Shown: one piece after another, positions 33,772 through 42,324 of the stretch
Layout of the letters: every line of letters begins with the position of its first letter
How positions within the stretch are numbered: the stretch's first letter is position 1
NCBI RefSeq assembly: GCF_003696215.1
Contig: NZ_RFFG01000042.1
Location: 1 to 64,000 of the forward strand
Length of the DNA: 64,000 bases
DNA from: Actinomadura harenae
Lineage (GTDB): Bacteria; Actinomycetota; Actinomycetes; Streptosporangiales; Streptosporangiaceae
Direction: 5' to 3'
Made by a program: the position numbers and the translations under genes
Notes under the pieces: model-generated
What the model was told of the DNA's origin: nothing
The model's input: only the letters and a program-made list of their open reading frames with translations
The model's database searches: none

Positions 33772-34764
33772 TCAGGGATTGGACGGTCGGGGAGGCGCCC
33801 CGGTCCCGAACAACGGGGGCTGCACGGACGCGGGCAGCGGAGGCGGAGCGACAGACGTCGCCTCAGACTCCCCATCGTCATCCGACGGCGAACGCCGCGC
33901 CAGCGCGCGAAGCCACCCCAACCCCACAAGTGAGATCGCGAACAGCCCGCCCCAGTCCAGGACCGCGATCAGATGCCCCTGCTCGGACGTGGCCTCCGGC
34001 AGATACCCGCGGTCGATCAGCCCGTACTGCCACGCGTCCCCGGTCAACCGAAGCGTCACCGCGATCGCGATGCCGTGCATCGAGTCCCACAGCGCGTGCA
34101 GCACCGAAACCCCGAGCCATGCCAGAACGACCAGCCAGCTGATGCGAAACCGGCGCCGCCCCCGCGACGCCGAGAACAGGACCCCGCCCAGGATCGCCGT
34201 CCACAGCCCATGCCCGACCGGCGTGAGCACCCCACGAAGAATCTCCGTCTCCACCAGCGCCCAAAGACTGAGCCCGTGCACGGTGAACAGCGCGTTCAAC
34301 GCATACCCGGCGCTCTCGAACGCCGCGAACCCGAACCCGACCGTCGCGCCGAGCACCAGCCCGTCCCGCGTCGTCCGCATCCGCACCCCAAGAGCCACGT
34401 AGATGAGCGCCGCGAGCTTGACCGCCTCCTCGATCAGCCCCACACCCACGTACATCCAGGGCGACGGATGCAGCAGATACGTCTCCAACACCGACGCGCC
34501 CAGCAACCCGAGCACGCCACCCACGACGAACGCGCGAAACAGACGAGGAACGGTGATCTCCGCCGACGTCCCATGAGCGTAAGCCCACACCACGAACGCC
34601 GCAGGGACCACGAAGCTGCCCAGCAACACGATCGTCGGCAAGAGATTCGAGTTGTCCGTCAACGCCGTGACCAGCACACTCGCCACCCACAACGCCAACC
34701 CCGACCCCAGCACCCGAACCCACCCCCGGGCCCCCACAGCCCGAACAACACCCCCCACCCCCAT
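33772..34764 (-). CDS. PrsW-family intramembrane metalloprotease
   Basis: The 330-residue protein has about eight helices. The family's three metal-binding motifs are visible: VGLIEEAVKLAA (EExxK, about 107), FGFAAFESAGYAL (FExxxY, about 145) and VGHGLWTAILGG (H, about 187), plus a further His in VLHALWDSMHG. PrsW proteases cleave membrane substrates such as anti-sigma factors. The closing 40 residues are a cytosolic Pro-rich tail. No anti-sigma gene is adjacent; the ECF41 sigma nearby does not use one. The upstream region is an extreme C-rich tract. Confidence 0.85.
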   Translation of the reverse strand: MGVGGVVRAVGARGWVRVLGSGLALWVASVLVTALTDNSNLLPTIVLLGSFVVPAAFVVWAYAHGTSAEITVPRLFRAFVVGGVLGLLGASVLETYLLHPSPWMYVGVGLIEEAVKLAALIYVALGVRMRTTRDGLVLGATVGFGFAAFESAGYALNALFTVHGLSLWALVETEILRGVLTPVGHGLWTAILGGVLFSASRGRRRFRISWLVVLAWLGVSVLHALWDSMHGIAIAVTLRLTGDAWQYGLIDRGYLPEATSEQGHLIAVLDWGGLFAISLVGLGWLRALARRSPSDDDGESEATSVAPPPLPASVQPPLFGTGAPPRPSNP

Positions 34765-35213
34765 AACCCCGACCTACCCCCACCCACCCCCACCCCAACC
34801 CACCCCCGCCCCGACCACCCCACACCCACACCGACTCACCCCACTCCCCACCTCCCCCTGCACTGGCCGCAGCTCCGGCAGCGGACGGCTGGGAACCGGA
34901 CGTGGCGCACGTGAACTACCCATCCGCGAAACTCCGACCGTCCGCGCTGGGCGGACCACCCGTCCGCGGTGACGGACCCCCGTCCGCGTTACAGCGGGCT
35001 ACCCCGTCCGAGTTGCAGCGGGTCGCCTCCATCCGCGCTGCGACGAACTGCCTCTGCGCTTCGCCTGCTGACCCGATTCAGCCAGGGTGAGTGGGGCTGG
35101 GCTGGATCGGGCTGGCTGTGCGCATACGGGTACCTGGCCAGCTGAAGTCGGAGCGTCCGCAGCAAGAGGCGTCCCCACCGCATGCCTCGAGCGTGACGGG
35201 ACCTGGCGCTCGG
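34765..35213. other. Gene-free stretch with C-rich, G-quadruplex-prone tract and degenerate GTCCGCG repeats
   Basis: From about 34740 to 34860 the plus strand is almost pure C/A/T with many CCCC runs; the minus strand, which is the sense strand for prsW just downstream, therefore has many GGGG runs able to form G-quadruplexes. Between 34938 and 35050 five loosely spaced copies of (C)CGTCCGCG followed by a GC-rich half-palindrome occur every 19-24 bp. Short frames here look non-coding. The GlxA gene ends at 35214. Confidence 0.5.
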
Positions 35214-36248
35214 TCAGCGGCGGTCCGCCGCCGACTGGGACGAGGTTCGTCCATCCCGCGCGCCAGCCCGAAGGCCGCCGTCCCCGGCTCGGAAGGCGTT
35301 CCTGTAGGCGGACGGAGAGGTGCACATGATGCGGGAGAAGTGGTGGCGGAAGGTGGCCGGGCTGTCGAATCCGACCACGGCGGCGATCTTCTCCACCGGA
35401 GTCGCCCCGTCCTCCAACAGAGGCAGGCTGGCCATGATCCGCTGGTGCAGAACCCAGCGCAGCGGACTGGTGCCGGTCTGCCGACCGAAGTGCCGGATGA
35501 AGGTACGAGGCGCGAGACAGGCGACGCGCGCGAGTTCGGCGATCGTCAGCGGACTCGTCAGGTTGGCCAAGGCGTAGTCCATGGCACGCGCGATCGCATC
35601 GTCCGCCGCCGGCTCCGGAACGGCGGCCGCCACGAACTGGGCCTGGCCTCCGTCCCGATGTGGCGGGACGACGAGCCGTCGCGCGACGGCATTGGCGATC
35701 CGCGCGCCGTGATCCTTGCGGACCAGATGCAGGCACAGATCGAGGACGGCCGCGCTCCCCGCGCCGGTGATCACATCATCGCCGTCCACATAAAGAACGT
35801 CTGGCGTGACTTCGATCTCCGGATATCGCCGCCGCAGCAGGTCGGCGTACAGCCAGTGAGTCGTGGCCGCCCGCCCGTCGAGCAGCCCGGCGGCGGCCAG
35901 GGCGAACGCCCCGGAGCAGTTCGACACGACCCGGGCACCCCGCTCATGCGCTGCCCGTAAGGCGTCCACAAGCGCCCCCGGCACCTCACCACGCACATCG
36001 GGAACCGCCACCACGATCAAGGTGTCCGCCGCAGCGAACGCCTCCAGCCCGTGATCAGGCGTCATGTCGAGCCCACCGACCATCCGCAACGGCCCCGGCG
36101 TCAGGCCACAGACCCGGAGGTCATACCAGGGCACGCCCAACTCCGGCCGGGCAAGCCCGAACACCTCGACGACCGCACCCAGCTCGAACGGCGCCATCCC
36201 GTCAAAGGCCAGTACTGCGACCTCGTGCCCGCGCCCCACCTGGATCAT
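35214..36248 (-). CDS. GlxA-family AraC-type transcriptional regulator with DJ-1/PfpI domain
   Basis: The 344-residue protein has an N-terminal amidase-like domain (VAVLAFDGMAPFELG; VVSNCSGAFALAAAGLLDGR with the nucleophile-elbow Cys at about 110; ATTHW) and a C-terminal AraC domain (about 215-325). In the latter PLTIAELARVACLAPRTFIR and VEKIAAVVGFDSPATFRHHF are the two helix-turn-helices. GlxA proteins often control small-molecule catabolism or sulfur/amine metabolism. The rhodanese gene is divergent 223 bp away and is the most likely target. The effector is unknown. Confidence 0.85.
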   Translation of the reverse strand: MIQVGRGHEVAVLAFDGMAPFELGAVVEVFGLARPELGVPWYDLRVCGLTPGPLRMVGGLDMTPDHGLEAFAAADTLIVVAVPDVRGEVPGALVDALRAAHERGARVVSNCSGAFALAAAGLLDGRAATTHWLYADLLRRRYPEIEVTPDVLYVDGDDVITGAGSAAVLDLCLHLVRKDHGARIANAVARRLVVPPHRDGGQAQFVAAAVPEPAADDAIARAMDYALANLTSPLTIAELARVACLAPRTFIRHFGRQTGTSPLRWVLHQRIMASLPLLEDGATPVEKIAAVVGFDSPATFRHHFSRIMCTSPSAYRNAFRAGDGGLRAGARDGRTSSQSAADRR

Positions 36249-36471
36249 GGCCAGATCTTAACGATCAACGGCATTCACGCCACTGTCCCACCCCCACTCA
36301 AACCAGCGACCATCGACAAGACGGTCCACCCGACAGAACACCCACCCACAGATCACCCCCACACAGGCCCCCACACAGACCTCCTCACAGGCCCTGTCAG
36401 GGCCGGGCCGTGGCAGGCGGGGTGGGGCGGGGCGTGGGGTTGACCTTGTAGACATCAGTAAGGAGTCGATC

Positions 36472-36921
36472 GTGACTGTTGATGAGATCCGGACCGAGCG
36501 TGCGGCTGTGCGGTTCTTTGCCTCGAGGGTGGCCTTCGAGACCGACCCGTCGGACGTGTTCGCCCAGATGGGGGAGGGGGCGGACAAGGTCATCGTGGTG
36601 GACTCGCGAGCCCGTGAGGCGTGGGACATGGGGCGCGTCGCCGGGGCCGTGCACCTGCCCCGGCTGGAGATCGCCGCCCGCCATGGTGAAGTTCTCGATC
36701 GGGATGCGCTCGTGGTCGTCTACTGCTGGGGTCCGGGCTGCAACGGCGGGGTGAAGGCCGCCCTGGAGCTGGCCCGGCTCGGTTACAGGGTCAAGGAGAT
36801 GATCGGCGGGTTCGAGTACTGGGCCCGCGAGGGGTACCCGGTCGAGACCGCCGCCGGTGTCAGCCGTCGTTCTCCAGATCCCCTGACCGCTCCGGTGGCC
36901 GGCATCACCTGCGCCTGCTGA
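36472..36921 (+). CDS. Rhodanese-like sulfurtransferase
   Basis: The 149-residue single-domain protein starts at a GTG with AAGGAG 7 nt upstream. VIVVDSRAREAWDMGRVAGA and HLPRLEI form the N-terminal half of the fold. The active-site loop is VVYCWGPGCNGG (Cys about 85), a CWGxGCN variant seen in GlpE-like and homocysteine-linked enzymes. GFEYWAREGYPVE closes the fold. It transfers sulfane sulfur. Divergent arrangement with the GlxA regulator suggests joint control. The last residues TCAC add two further Cys. Confidence 0.85.
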   Translation: MTVDEIRTERAAVRFFASRVAFETDPSDVFAQMGEGADKVIVVDSRAREAWDMGRVAGAVHLPRLEIAARHGEVLDRDALVVVYCWGPGCNGGVKAALELARLGYRVKEMIGGFEYWAREGYPVETAAGVSRRSPDPLTAPVAGITCAC

Positions 36922-37579
36922 CCCCTGGCCTCACCTCCTTTCTTCAACGCCGGACGAAAGGGACGGTCCTTTCGCCCGAAAGATCTACCTGGGTGTCCCA
37001 GAGCACCATCCCCGCAAGGCCGGACGGGGTGTGCGCTCCACGGACCGCGACCTGCGTCCCGGATCCGCCTCCCCCCTGAGCGGGAGCGGGACGCAGGCGC
37101 GGCCTTGGACGTGGACGCCACTCCGCCCCCACCGCGGCAAGCTCGGAGCAGGTCCACGTGACCATCGTCGCCGCCGTCCGGCACGCCTTCCAGCCGACGC
37201 CCAAATTGTGGATAACCTGTTCGCAGGGAGGCTTTTCCTCGTGGGTGAGCGGTCCAGCCGTCCACGCAGAGGTCCCGCACCAGAAGGGCTCGGCGGGCCG
37301 CGCCTCTGATGGCTGCCTCGCCAGAGACCCCGGGGCATAGCGATCACCTGCGCGCACGTGGACGGACACGGGCGAAGTGGTGCGTGTGACGTGCGCGTCC
37401 GTTCGAGATGGGCATAAGCAGGGGGCCTCCCGACGTTAGGATGAACAAATCACTCTTATGACGCCCGCCCGAACTGCGGCGGCGTCACGACTGGCTCGTC
37501 CTTGCAGCGCACGAATCACGGCCGCCTCCCCGGCCCCTGTGGTGCCTCCCGAGACGCGCCCCCTCTCGGAAGGTATTGC
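36922..37579. other. 658-bp intergenic leader of the DEAD-box helicase
   Basis: No frame in this stretch looks coding. It contains a perfect 9-bp DnaA box (37207-37215) and an AT-richer patch near 37435-37460 (AGGATGAACAAATCACTCTTATG) that may hold the promoter or part of a structured 5' leader. Long leaders are common for cold-shock DEAD-box helicase genes, but no specific RNA element was recognised. Confidence 0.4.
37207..37215 (-). promoter_or_regulatory. DnaA box (TTATCCACA on the minus strand)
   Basis: TGTGGATAA is an exact match to the consensus DnaA box. It lies in the leader of the DEAD-box gene, away from any oriC-like cluster. Confidence 0.5.
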
Positions 37580-39487
37580 GTGACCGACGTTTCTGCTGCC
37601 CATGCCCCGTCCACCCCTGCGGAGGACATCGCGGACACCGCGAGGGTCGAGGCACAGCCCGGCTTCGCCGAACTCGGCCTGCCGGAGCCGCTCGTATCGG
37701 CGCTCGCACGTCAGGGCATCGAGTCCCCGTTCCCGATCCAGTCCGCCGCCATCCCGGACATCATGTTCGGGCGGGACGTGCTCGGCCGCGGTAAGACCGG
37801 CTCGGGCAAGACCCTGGCGTTCGGCCTGCCGCTCCTCGCTCGCCTGGAGGGCCGCCGCGCCGAGCCGCGCCGTCCGCTGGGCCTCATCCTCGTGCCCACG
37901 CGCGAGCTCGCCCAGCAGGTCGTGACGAACCTGGAGCCCCTCGGCCGCTCCCTGGGCCTGCACTTCAAGACCGTCATCGGCCAGACCTCGATGTTCAAGC
38001 AGATCGACGCGCTGCGCCGCGGCGTGGAGATCATCGTGGCGACCCCGGGTCGTCTCAAGGACCTGATGCGTCAGGGCGCCGCCGACCTGTCCGACCTCGA
38101 GATGGTCGTGCTGGACGAGGCCGACCACATGGCCGACATGGGCTTCCTGCCGGATGTCACCGACATCCTCGACGAGGCCCGTCCCGGCGGTCAGCGCCTG
38201 CTGTTCTCCGCCACCCTGGACAACGACGTGGACGTCCTCGTCAAGCGTTACCTGAACGACCCGGTCAACCATGCGATCGGCCCGGTGGACGAGCCCGTCG
38301 ACACGATGGACCACCACCTCCTCCTGGTCGCGCCCAAGGAGAAGGCCGCCATCACGGCCGAGATCGCCAACCGTGACGGCCGGACGATCCTGTTCGCACG
38401 CACGAAGCACGGCGTGGACCGGCTCGCCAAGCAGCTCACCCAGGCGGGCGTGCGCGCGGCCGGCCTGCACGGCGGCAAGTCCCAGGGGCTCCGCACGCGC
38501 ACGATCGCCGAGTTCCACGAGGGCACGTTCGACGTCCTCGTGGCCACGGACGTCGCCGCGCGCGGCATCCACGTCGACGGCATCACCCTCGTCATGCACG
38601 TGGACCCGCCGGCGGACCACAAGGACTACATGCACCGTGCCGGACGTACCGCGCGTGCGGGCGAGAAGGGCACCGTCGTCACGCTCGTCCTGCCGCACCA
38701 GGTGCGTTCGACCTCTTCGATGACCCGCCGCGCGGGCATCGAGGCGCCCAAGCACCGCGTCACGTCCGGTGACGAGGAGCTGGTCCGCCTCACGGGCGCA
38801 CGGGAGCCGTCCGGTGTGCCGATCGAGGGCCCGGTCATTCCCGAGCGTCCGCGCCGTGAGGCGGGGGGCCGGGGCCGCGGCCGTGGCCGTTACAACGGCC
38901 AGCGCCGGTTCCGTGAGGACGGTCCCCGCGGCGGCAGCCGTGAGGGCCGTTCCGAGGGCTCGTTCCGACGGGACCGTGACTTCGGCGGAGAGCGCCGTAG
39001 CGGTGGCCAGGGGAACGGGTACCGCGGCGACCGCGAGTTCAACAGCGGCGACCGTGGTTCCGACGGCAACCGCCGTGGCAACGACTCCCGCGGGGACGGA
39101 TTCCGCCGGAACGACGACCGTCGCGACCGTCCCAACGGGGACGACCGTCGGGACAATGGATTCCGTAACGACCGCCCTGAGGGCGGCGGCTACCGCGGTG
39201 ACCGTCCCTACGGGAACGACCGTCGCGAGGGTGGCGGCTACCGTGGCGACCGCAACTTCGAGGGTGGCGACCGCCGGGGGAACAACTTCTCCGGTGAGCG
39301 CCGCGAGTTCTCGGGTGGCGACCGCCGTGAGGGTGGCCGGGCTCCCCGTGGCGAGCACGGCAGCTTTGCGGGTGGCGACCGCCGTGGCGGCGGCGCCCCG
39401 CGCGGAGCGGGCACCGGCCGGCGCAACGGCTCCTACGGCGGTCCCCGCCGTGAGGGCTCCGACCGCAGCCGCGCGCGCTTCAACTAA
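37580..39487 (+). CDS. DEAD-box ATP-dependent RNA helicase with RG-rich tail
   Basis: The GTG at 37580 follows GGAAGG by 6 nt. Of 635 residues, about 30-390 are the helicase core: FPIQ (Q motif), GKTGSGKT (71-78), PTRELAQQ (Ia), TPGRL (Ib), VLDEADHM (II), FSATL (III), ATDVAARGI (V) and HRAGRTARAG (VI). The usual Ala of A-x-T-G-S-G-K-T is Gly. The last 240 residues are almost entirely Arg, Gly, Asp and Asn with repeated GGDRR/GGYRGDR blocks. Such tails bind RNA and favour phase separation or assembly into degradosome-like complexes. It probably remodels structured RNA, especially under cold stress. Confidence 0.9.
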   Translation: MTDVSAAHAPSTPAEDIADTARVEAQPGFAELGLPEPLVSALARQGIESPFPIQSAAIPDIMFGRDVLGRGKTGSGKTLAFGLPLLARLEGRRAEPRRPLGLILVPTRELAQQVVTNLEPLGRSLGLHFKTVIGQTSMFKQIDALRRGVEIIVATPGRLKDLMRQGAADLSDLEMVVLDEADHMADMGFLPDVTDILDEARPGGQRLLFSATLDNDVDVLVKRYLNDPVNHAIGPVDEPVDTMDHHLLLVAPKEKAAITAEIANRDGRTILFARTKHGVDRLAKQLTQAGVRAAGLHGGKSQGLRTRTIAEFHEGTFDVLVATDVAARGIHVDGITLVMHVDPPADHKDYMHRAGRTARAGEKGTVVTLVLPHQVRSTSSMTRRAGIEAPKHRVTSGDEELVRLTGAREPSGVPIEGPVIPERPRREAGGRGRGRGRYNGQRRFREDGPRGGSREGRSEGSFRRDRDFGGERRSGGQGNGYRGDREFNSGDRGSDGNRRGNDSRGDGFRRNDDRRDRPNGDDRRDNGFRNDRPEGGGYRGDRPYGNDRREGGGYRGDRNFEGGDRRGNNFSGERREFSGGDRREGGRAPRGEHGSFAGGDRRGGGAPRGAGTGRRNGSYGGPRREGSDRSRARFN

Positions 39488-39502
39488 GCGCTAGAACGCC
39501 CA

Positions 39503-39540
39503 GGACGGGCCGCTGACACTTCGGTGTCGGCGGCCCGTCC
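39503..39540 (+). terminator. Intrinsic terminator of the DEAD-box gene
   Basis: A 17-bp stem starting GGACGGGCC closes on a TTCG tetraloop (39520-39523) with one G-U pair; the 3' arm is followed by GCTTTGTT. It lies 15 nt after the stop codon. Confidence 0.85.
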
Positions 39541-39576
39541 GCTTTGTTCACCGGGAAAACAGCACTGTCGACGAGG

Positions 39577-39585
39577 TTGTCCACA
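39577..39585 (+). promoter_or_regulatory. DnaA box (TTGTCCACA)
   Basis: An exact match to the high-GC actinobacterial DnaA-box consensus lies in the gap after the DEAD-box terminator. Nothing else was recognised in 39541-39733. Confidence 0.5.
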
Positions 39586-39733
39586 GTTCGGCGCCTCGCT
39601 GGCGTCGGCCTCGAGCCCGGCCGAGGATGGATCCCGTCAGCCGTCGAGGGTCGGCGCCAGCCGATCCCGAACCGAACGGGAGGTGATCAAGAAGCCCGAA
39701 CACGGCCCGCGTCCGAGCGCCGAGGCGGCGAGG

Positions 39734-40540
39734 TCAGCCCGCTTCCTCTTGGAGCTCGGTGGGAGCGGGAGCGGCTTCGCGGAGCTTGTCCTGGAGAAGC
39801 TGGAGGCCTTCCATGCCGTCCAGCGACAGGGCGGCCAGCTCGTCCAGCGAGATGAGGGGCTGGTTCCGGAGCGGAGGCTGCCAGCCCTCCTCCGGGGTGT
39901 GGCTGCGGAGGACCTTGGCGGGGACGCCGCCGATGACGGAGTGGTCGGGGAACTCGCCGCGGACCACCGCGCCGCCCGCGACGGCGACGTTCCGCCCCAG
40001 CCTGGTGCCGGGGAGGATGATCGCCCCGGTGCCGATCCAGCAGCCGGACCCGATGACGACCGGGTTGTTCTCCGGCCACTGGCGTCCCACGGGCATGTCG
40101 AGATCCGCGTAGGTGTGGTTCTGGTCGGTGATGTAGACGTTCGGGCCGGTGAAGACGTCGTCGCCGATCTCGATCGACTGGTGGCCGACGATGTGGGTGC
40201 CGCGCCCCAGCGAGCATCCCCTGCCGATCTTCACGATGACGTCCGGGCCGAGGTCCAGGCCCGGCACGAAGCCGGCGGAGATCGTCACGTGGGTGCCGAC
40301 GAGGGTGTGGGCGCCGATGGAGATCCACGGCTCGCCGTAGATCGCGCCGGACGGGAAGCCGATGCACACGCCCTCACCCAGGTGGGCGAACCGGCGGCGG
40401 CCCGGAGTCTCCGGGGTGATCTCGCCATGCCGCTGGACCCACTCCCAGCCCCGATGCACGGCCAGGTGCAGGCCCTGCCTGGCCCTGCGCTTGAGGAGCC
40501 CGGCGACCTGCTGCCCCAGCGGACGCGATGTCGGCGACAT
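39734..40540 (-). CDS. Left-handed beta-helix (hexapeptide) acyltransferase
   Basis: The ATG at 40540 gives 268 residues. Hexapeptide turns run from about 75 to 205: IYGEPWISIGAHTLVGTHV, VIVKIGRGCSLGRGTHIVGH, IEIGDDVFTGPNVYITDQNH and GCWIGTGAIILPGTRLGRNV. The catalytic His lies in YITDQNHTYAD. IGGVPAKVL closes the family signature. It probably O-acetylates a sugar or other small acceptor, trimeric with acetyl-CoA. A C-terminal helical tail (about 220-268) is unusual. The region upstream is a minisatellite, so its promoter is not obvious. Confidence 0.8.
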   Translation of the reverse strand: MSPTSRPLGQQVAGLLKRRARQGLHLAVHRGWEWVQRHGEITPETPGRRRFAHLGEGVCIGFPSGAIYGEPWISIGAHTLVGTHVTISAGFVPGLDLGPDVIVKIGRGCSLGRGTHIVGHQSIEIGDDVFTGPNVYITDQNHTYADLDMPVGRQWPENNPVVIGSGCWIGTGAIILPGTRLGRNVAVAGGAVVRGEFPDHSVIGGVPAKVLRSHTPEEGWQPPLRNQPLISLDELAALSLDGMEGLQLLQDKLREAAPAPTELQEEAG

Positions 40541-40646
40541 GGCGCCACCGTACCGGTTGGTAGCACCCCAAAGCCCCCAAGCCCCACCACCCCCAACCCC
40601 GACCAACCCCCCACCGCCAGCTCCCCGCCAACCCTCTCGGCCAACC

Positions 40647-40895
40647 CACGCGTGCAGGTCCCCACGCGTGCAGGTCCCCACGCGTGCGGGCCCATGCGCG
40701 CTGGGCTCCACGCGTGCTGGCCCCCACGCGTGCCGGGCTCCATGCGCCGGGTCCCACGTGTGTCGGGCCCATGCGCGCCGGGCCGCGTGTGTCGGGCCCG
40801 ATGCGCGCCGGGCCGCGTGTGTCGGGCCCCATGCGTGCTGGGCGCCGCGTGCGTCGGGCCCGATGCGCGCTGGGTCCCATGTCCGTCAGGTGCCG
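40647..40895. repeat. About 16 imperfect units of a 14-16-bp minisatellite (CACGCGTGYxGGGCCC type)
   Basis: Units such as CACGCGTGCAGGTCCC, CACGCGTGCTGGCCCC and CATGCGCGCCGGGCC follow each other for about 250 bp. Each contains a GCGYG core followed by GGGCC. They lie in the 470-bp gap between the acyltransferase and the small membrane protein genes, which otherwise holds nothing recognised. Confidence 0.8.
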
Positions 40896-41009
40896 TGCGG
40901 CGGGCTCTCTGTGAAGCTCTGGGCGGTGGCTTTGGCTTGGGGGTGAGGAGTGGGGAGATGGAGAAGGACCCGGCGGGCGGGTCCTTCTTGGGTGGCGGGG
41001 TCGCCGCCG

Positions 41010-41486
41010 TTATTTGGTGTGGGACGGGACTTGGTCGACGGGTCGGGAGTCGGCCGGTTCGGAGGCGGACTCGTCGGTCATCATGTGGGCGTTCTGGGCG
41101 GCGTTTCGGCGGGTCAGTAGGACGCCGGCGACGCAGGCCGCCATCACTCCGGCCAGCAGGGCCACCATGACGCTGCGGGCCCGGCGGGCCGGACGGCGTG
41201 GTTCGATGCGGTGGGCCGTCTCGGTGAGCGCGGTGCTCACCTTGGGGCCGAGGTCCGACTCGACGTACTTGGCGGCGACACGCAGCCTTGGAGCGCTCCA
41301 GGCCCGGAAGGCCAGCATGCGCTCGGCGGCGATCTCCCGGCTCTGCTGCGCGGCCGGGCCCATCCGCTCCCGTGCCGTCGAGGCGCCGTCGCGCCAGGCG
41401 GCCATGCCCTGACGGAACGTCACCTGGGCGCGGCCGAACCGCGAGTCGGCCTCTTGGCGCCGACGGATGCTCATCTTTAGGGACAC
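41010..41486 (-). CDS. Small single-pass membrane protein of unknown function
   Basis: The 158-residue protein starts at the GTG at 41486, with GGGAGG about 6 nt upstream; an internal ATG at 41474 is possible but has no Shine-Dalgarno. The first 85 residues are charged and helical (RRRQEADSRFGRAQVTF). RRPARRARS precedes one helix (VMVALLAGVMAACVAGVLL, about 105-123), and a short acidic tail follows. Small proteins of this layout lie beside cyclophilin genes in related actinomycetes. Function unknown. Confidence 0.65.
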   Translation of the reverse strand: MSLKMSIRRRQEADSRFGRAQVTFRQGMAAWRDGASTARERMGPAAQQSREIAAERMLAFRAWSAPRLRVAAKYVESDLGPKVSTALTETAHRIEPRRPARRARSVMVALLAGVMAACVAGVLLTRRNAAQNAHMMTDESASEPADSRPVDQVPSHTK

Positions 41487-41651
41487 GCTAACCTCCCTGT
41501 TTGCGAGGTCCTGTCAGGCAGCCTTCCCGTGCAGCGGGAGGTAAACCCTGTAAGAGTGATCAAACCGTCACTCAGGGTGGACAGGAGTGCGGCCGACAAA
41601 ATGCGCCGCGACCGGCTCGAACGCAAGCATCTCGACGAGGAGGGGGCCCGC

Positions 41652-42185
41652 GTGGCCGAGGAAATCTTTGCGACGCTGAACACCAACAAGGGCAAGATCG
41701 TGGTCCAGCTGTACCCGGACAAGGCTCCGGTGACGGTGGACAACTTCGTTGGCCTGGCCGAGGGGACCAAGTCCTGGCGGCACCCCGACACGGGCAAGGA
41801 GATGACCGGCACGTCGCTCTACGCCGGGACGATCTTCCACCGCGTGATCAAGGACTTCATGATCCAGGGCGGCGACCCGCTCGGAAAGGGCATCGGGGGC
41901 CCCGGGTACGAGTTCCAGGACGAGTTCCACCCCGAGCTGAAGTTCGACCGTCCGTACCTGCTGGCCATGGCGAACGCCGGACCCGGCACCAACGGCTCGC
42001 AGTTCTTCATCACCACCAACGTGCAGAACACCCGGCACCTGACCGGCCGCCACACGATCTTCGGCAAGGTCATCGAGGGCACCAACGTGGTGGATGAGAT
42101 CATCACGGCCCCGACCGGCCGTATGGACCGTCCCGTCGACGACGTCGTCATCGAGTCGGTGACGATCGAGCGGCGCCAGTCGTAA
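41652..42185 (+). CDS. ppiA: Cyclophilin-type peptidyl-prolyl cis-trans isomerase
   Basis: The GTG at 41652 follows AGGAGGGGG and gives 177 residues, the usual length of actinobacterial cytosolic cyclophilins; the open frame upstream to 41529 is not needed. TNKGKIVVQLYPDKAPVTVD opens the fold. IFHRVIKDFMIQGGD (catalytic Arg), LAMANAGPGTNGSQFFITT and LTGRHTIFGKV are the active-site motifs. It speeds prolyl isomerisation during folding. There is no signal peptide. It sits at the head of the crgA side of the ori-proximal block, as in many actinomycetes. Confidence 0.9.
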   Translation: MAEEIFATLNTNKGKIVVQLYPDKAPVTVDNFVGLAEGTKSWRHPDTGKEMTGTSLYAGTIFHRVIKDFMIQGGDPLGKGIGGPGYEFQDEFHPELKFDRPYLLAMANAGPGTNGSQFFITTNVQNTRHLTGRHTIFGKVIEGTNVVDEIITAPTGRMDRPVDDVVIESVTIERRQS

Positions 42186-42324
42186 GACTAGGTAGGGGGA
42201 GACGGTCCCGGTCCACGTGGACCGGGACCCGTCCCCCGGACCGCCGCCCGGTCCGCGCCCCGGTTCGCCCGGGACGCGTGCCGGCCCCGCCGCCGCAACG
42301 CCCAGGCCCCACGGAGCCGCCACC

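Noticed and set aside
34902..35090. 62-codon plus-strand frame in the prsW/GlxA gap
   Set aside because: No ribosome-binding site and built from the degenerate GTCCGCG repeats.
37436..39358. Val/Ala/Thr-rich minus-strand frame opposite the DEAD-box gene
   Set aside because: Composition mirrors the RG-rich tail and no family is visible.
39238..39480. Coding minisatellite in the DEAD-box tail as a mobile repeat
   Set aside because: The Arg/Gly repetition is ordinary for RG-rich helicase tails and codons vary between units.
40647..40895. CRISPR array
   Set aside because: Units are contiguous and degenerate with no unique spacers, and there are no cas genes.
41529..41651. Upstream extension of the cyclophilin gene
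   Set aside because: The GTG at 41652 has a strong Shine-Dalgarno and gives exactly the family length.
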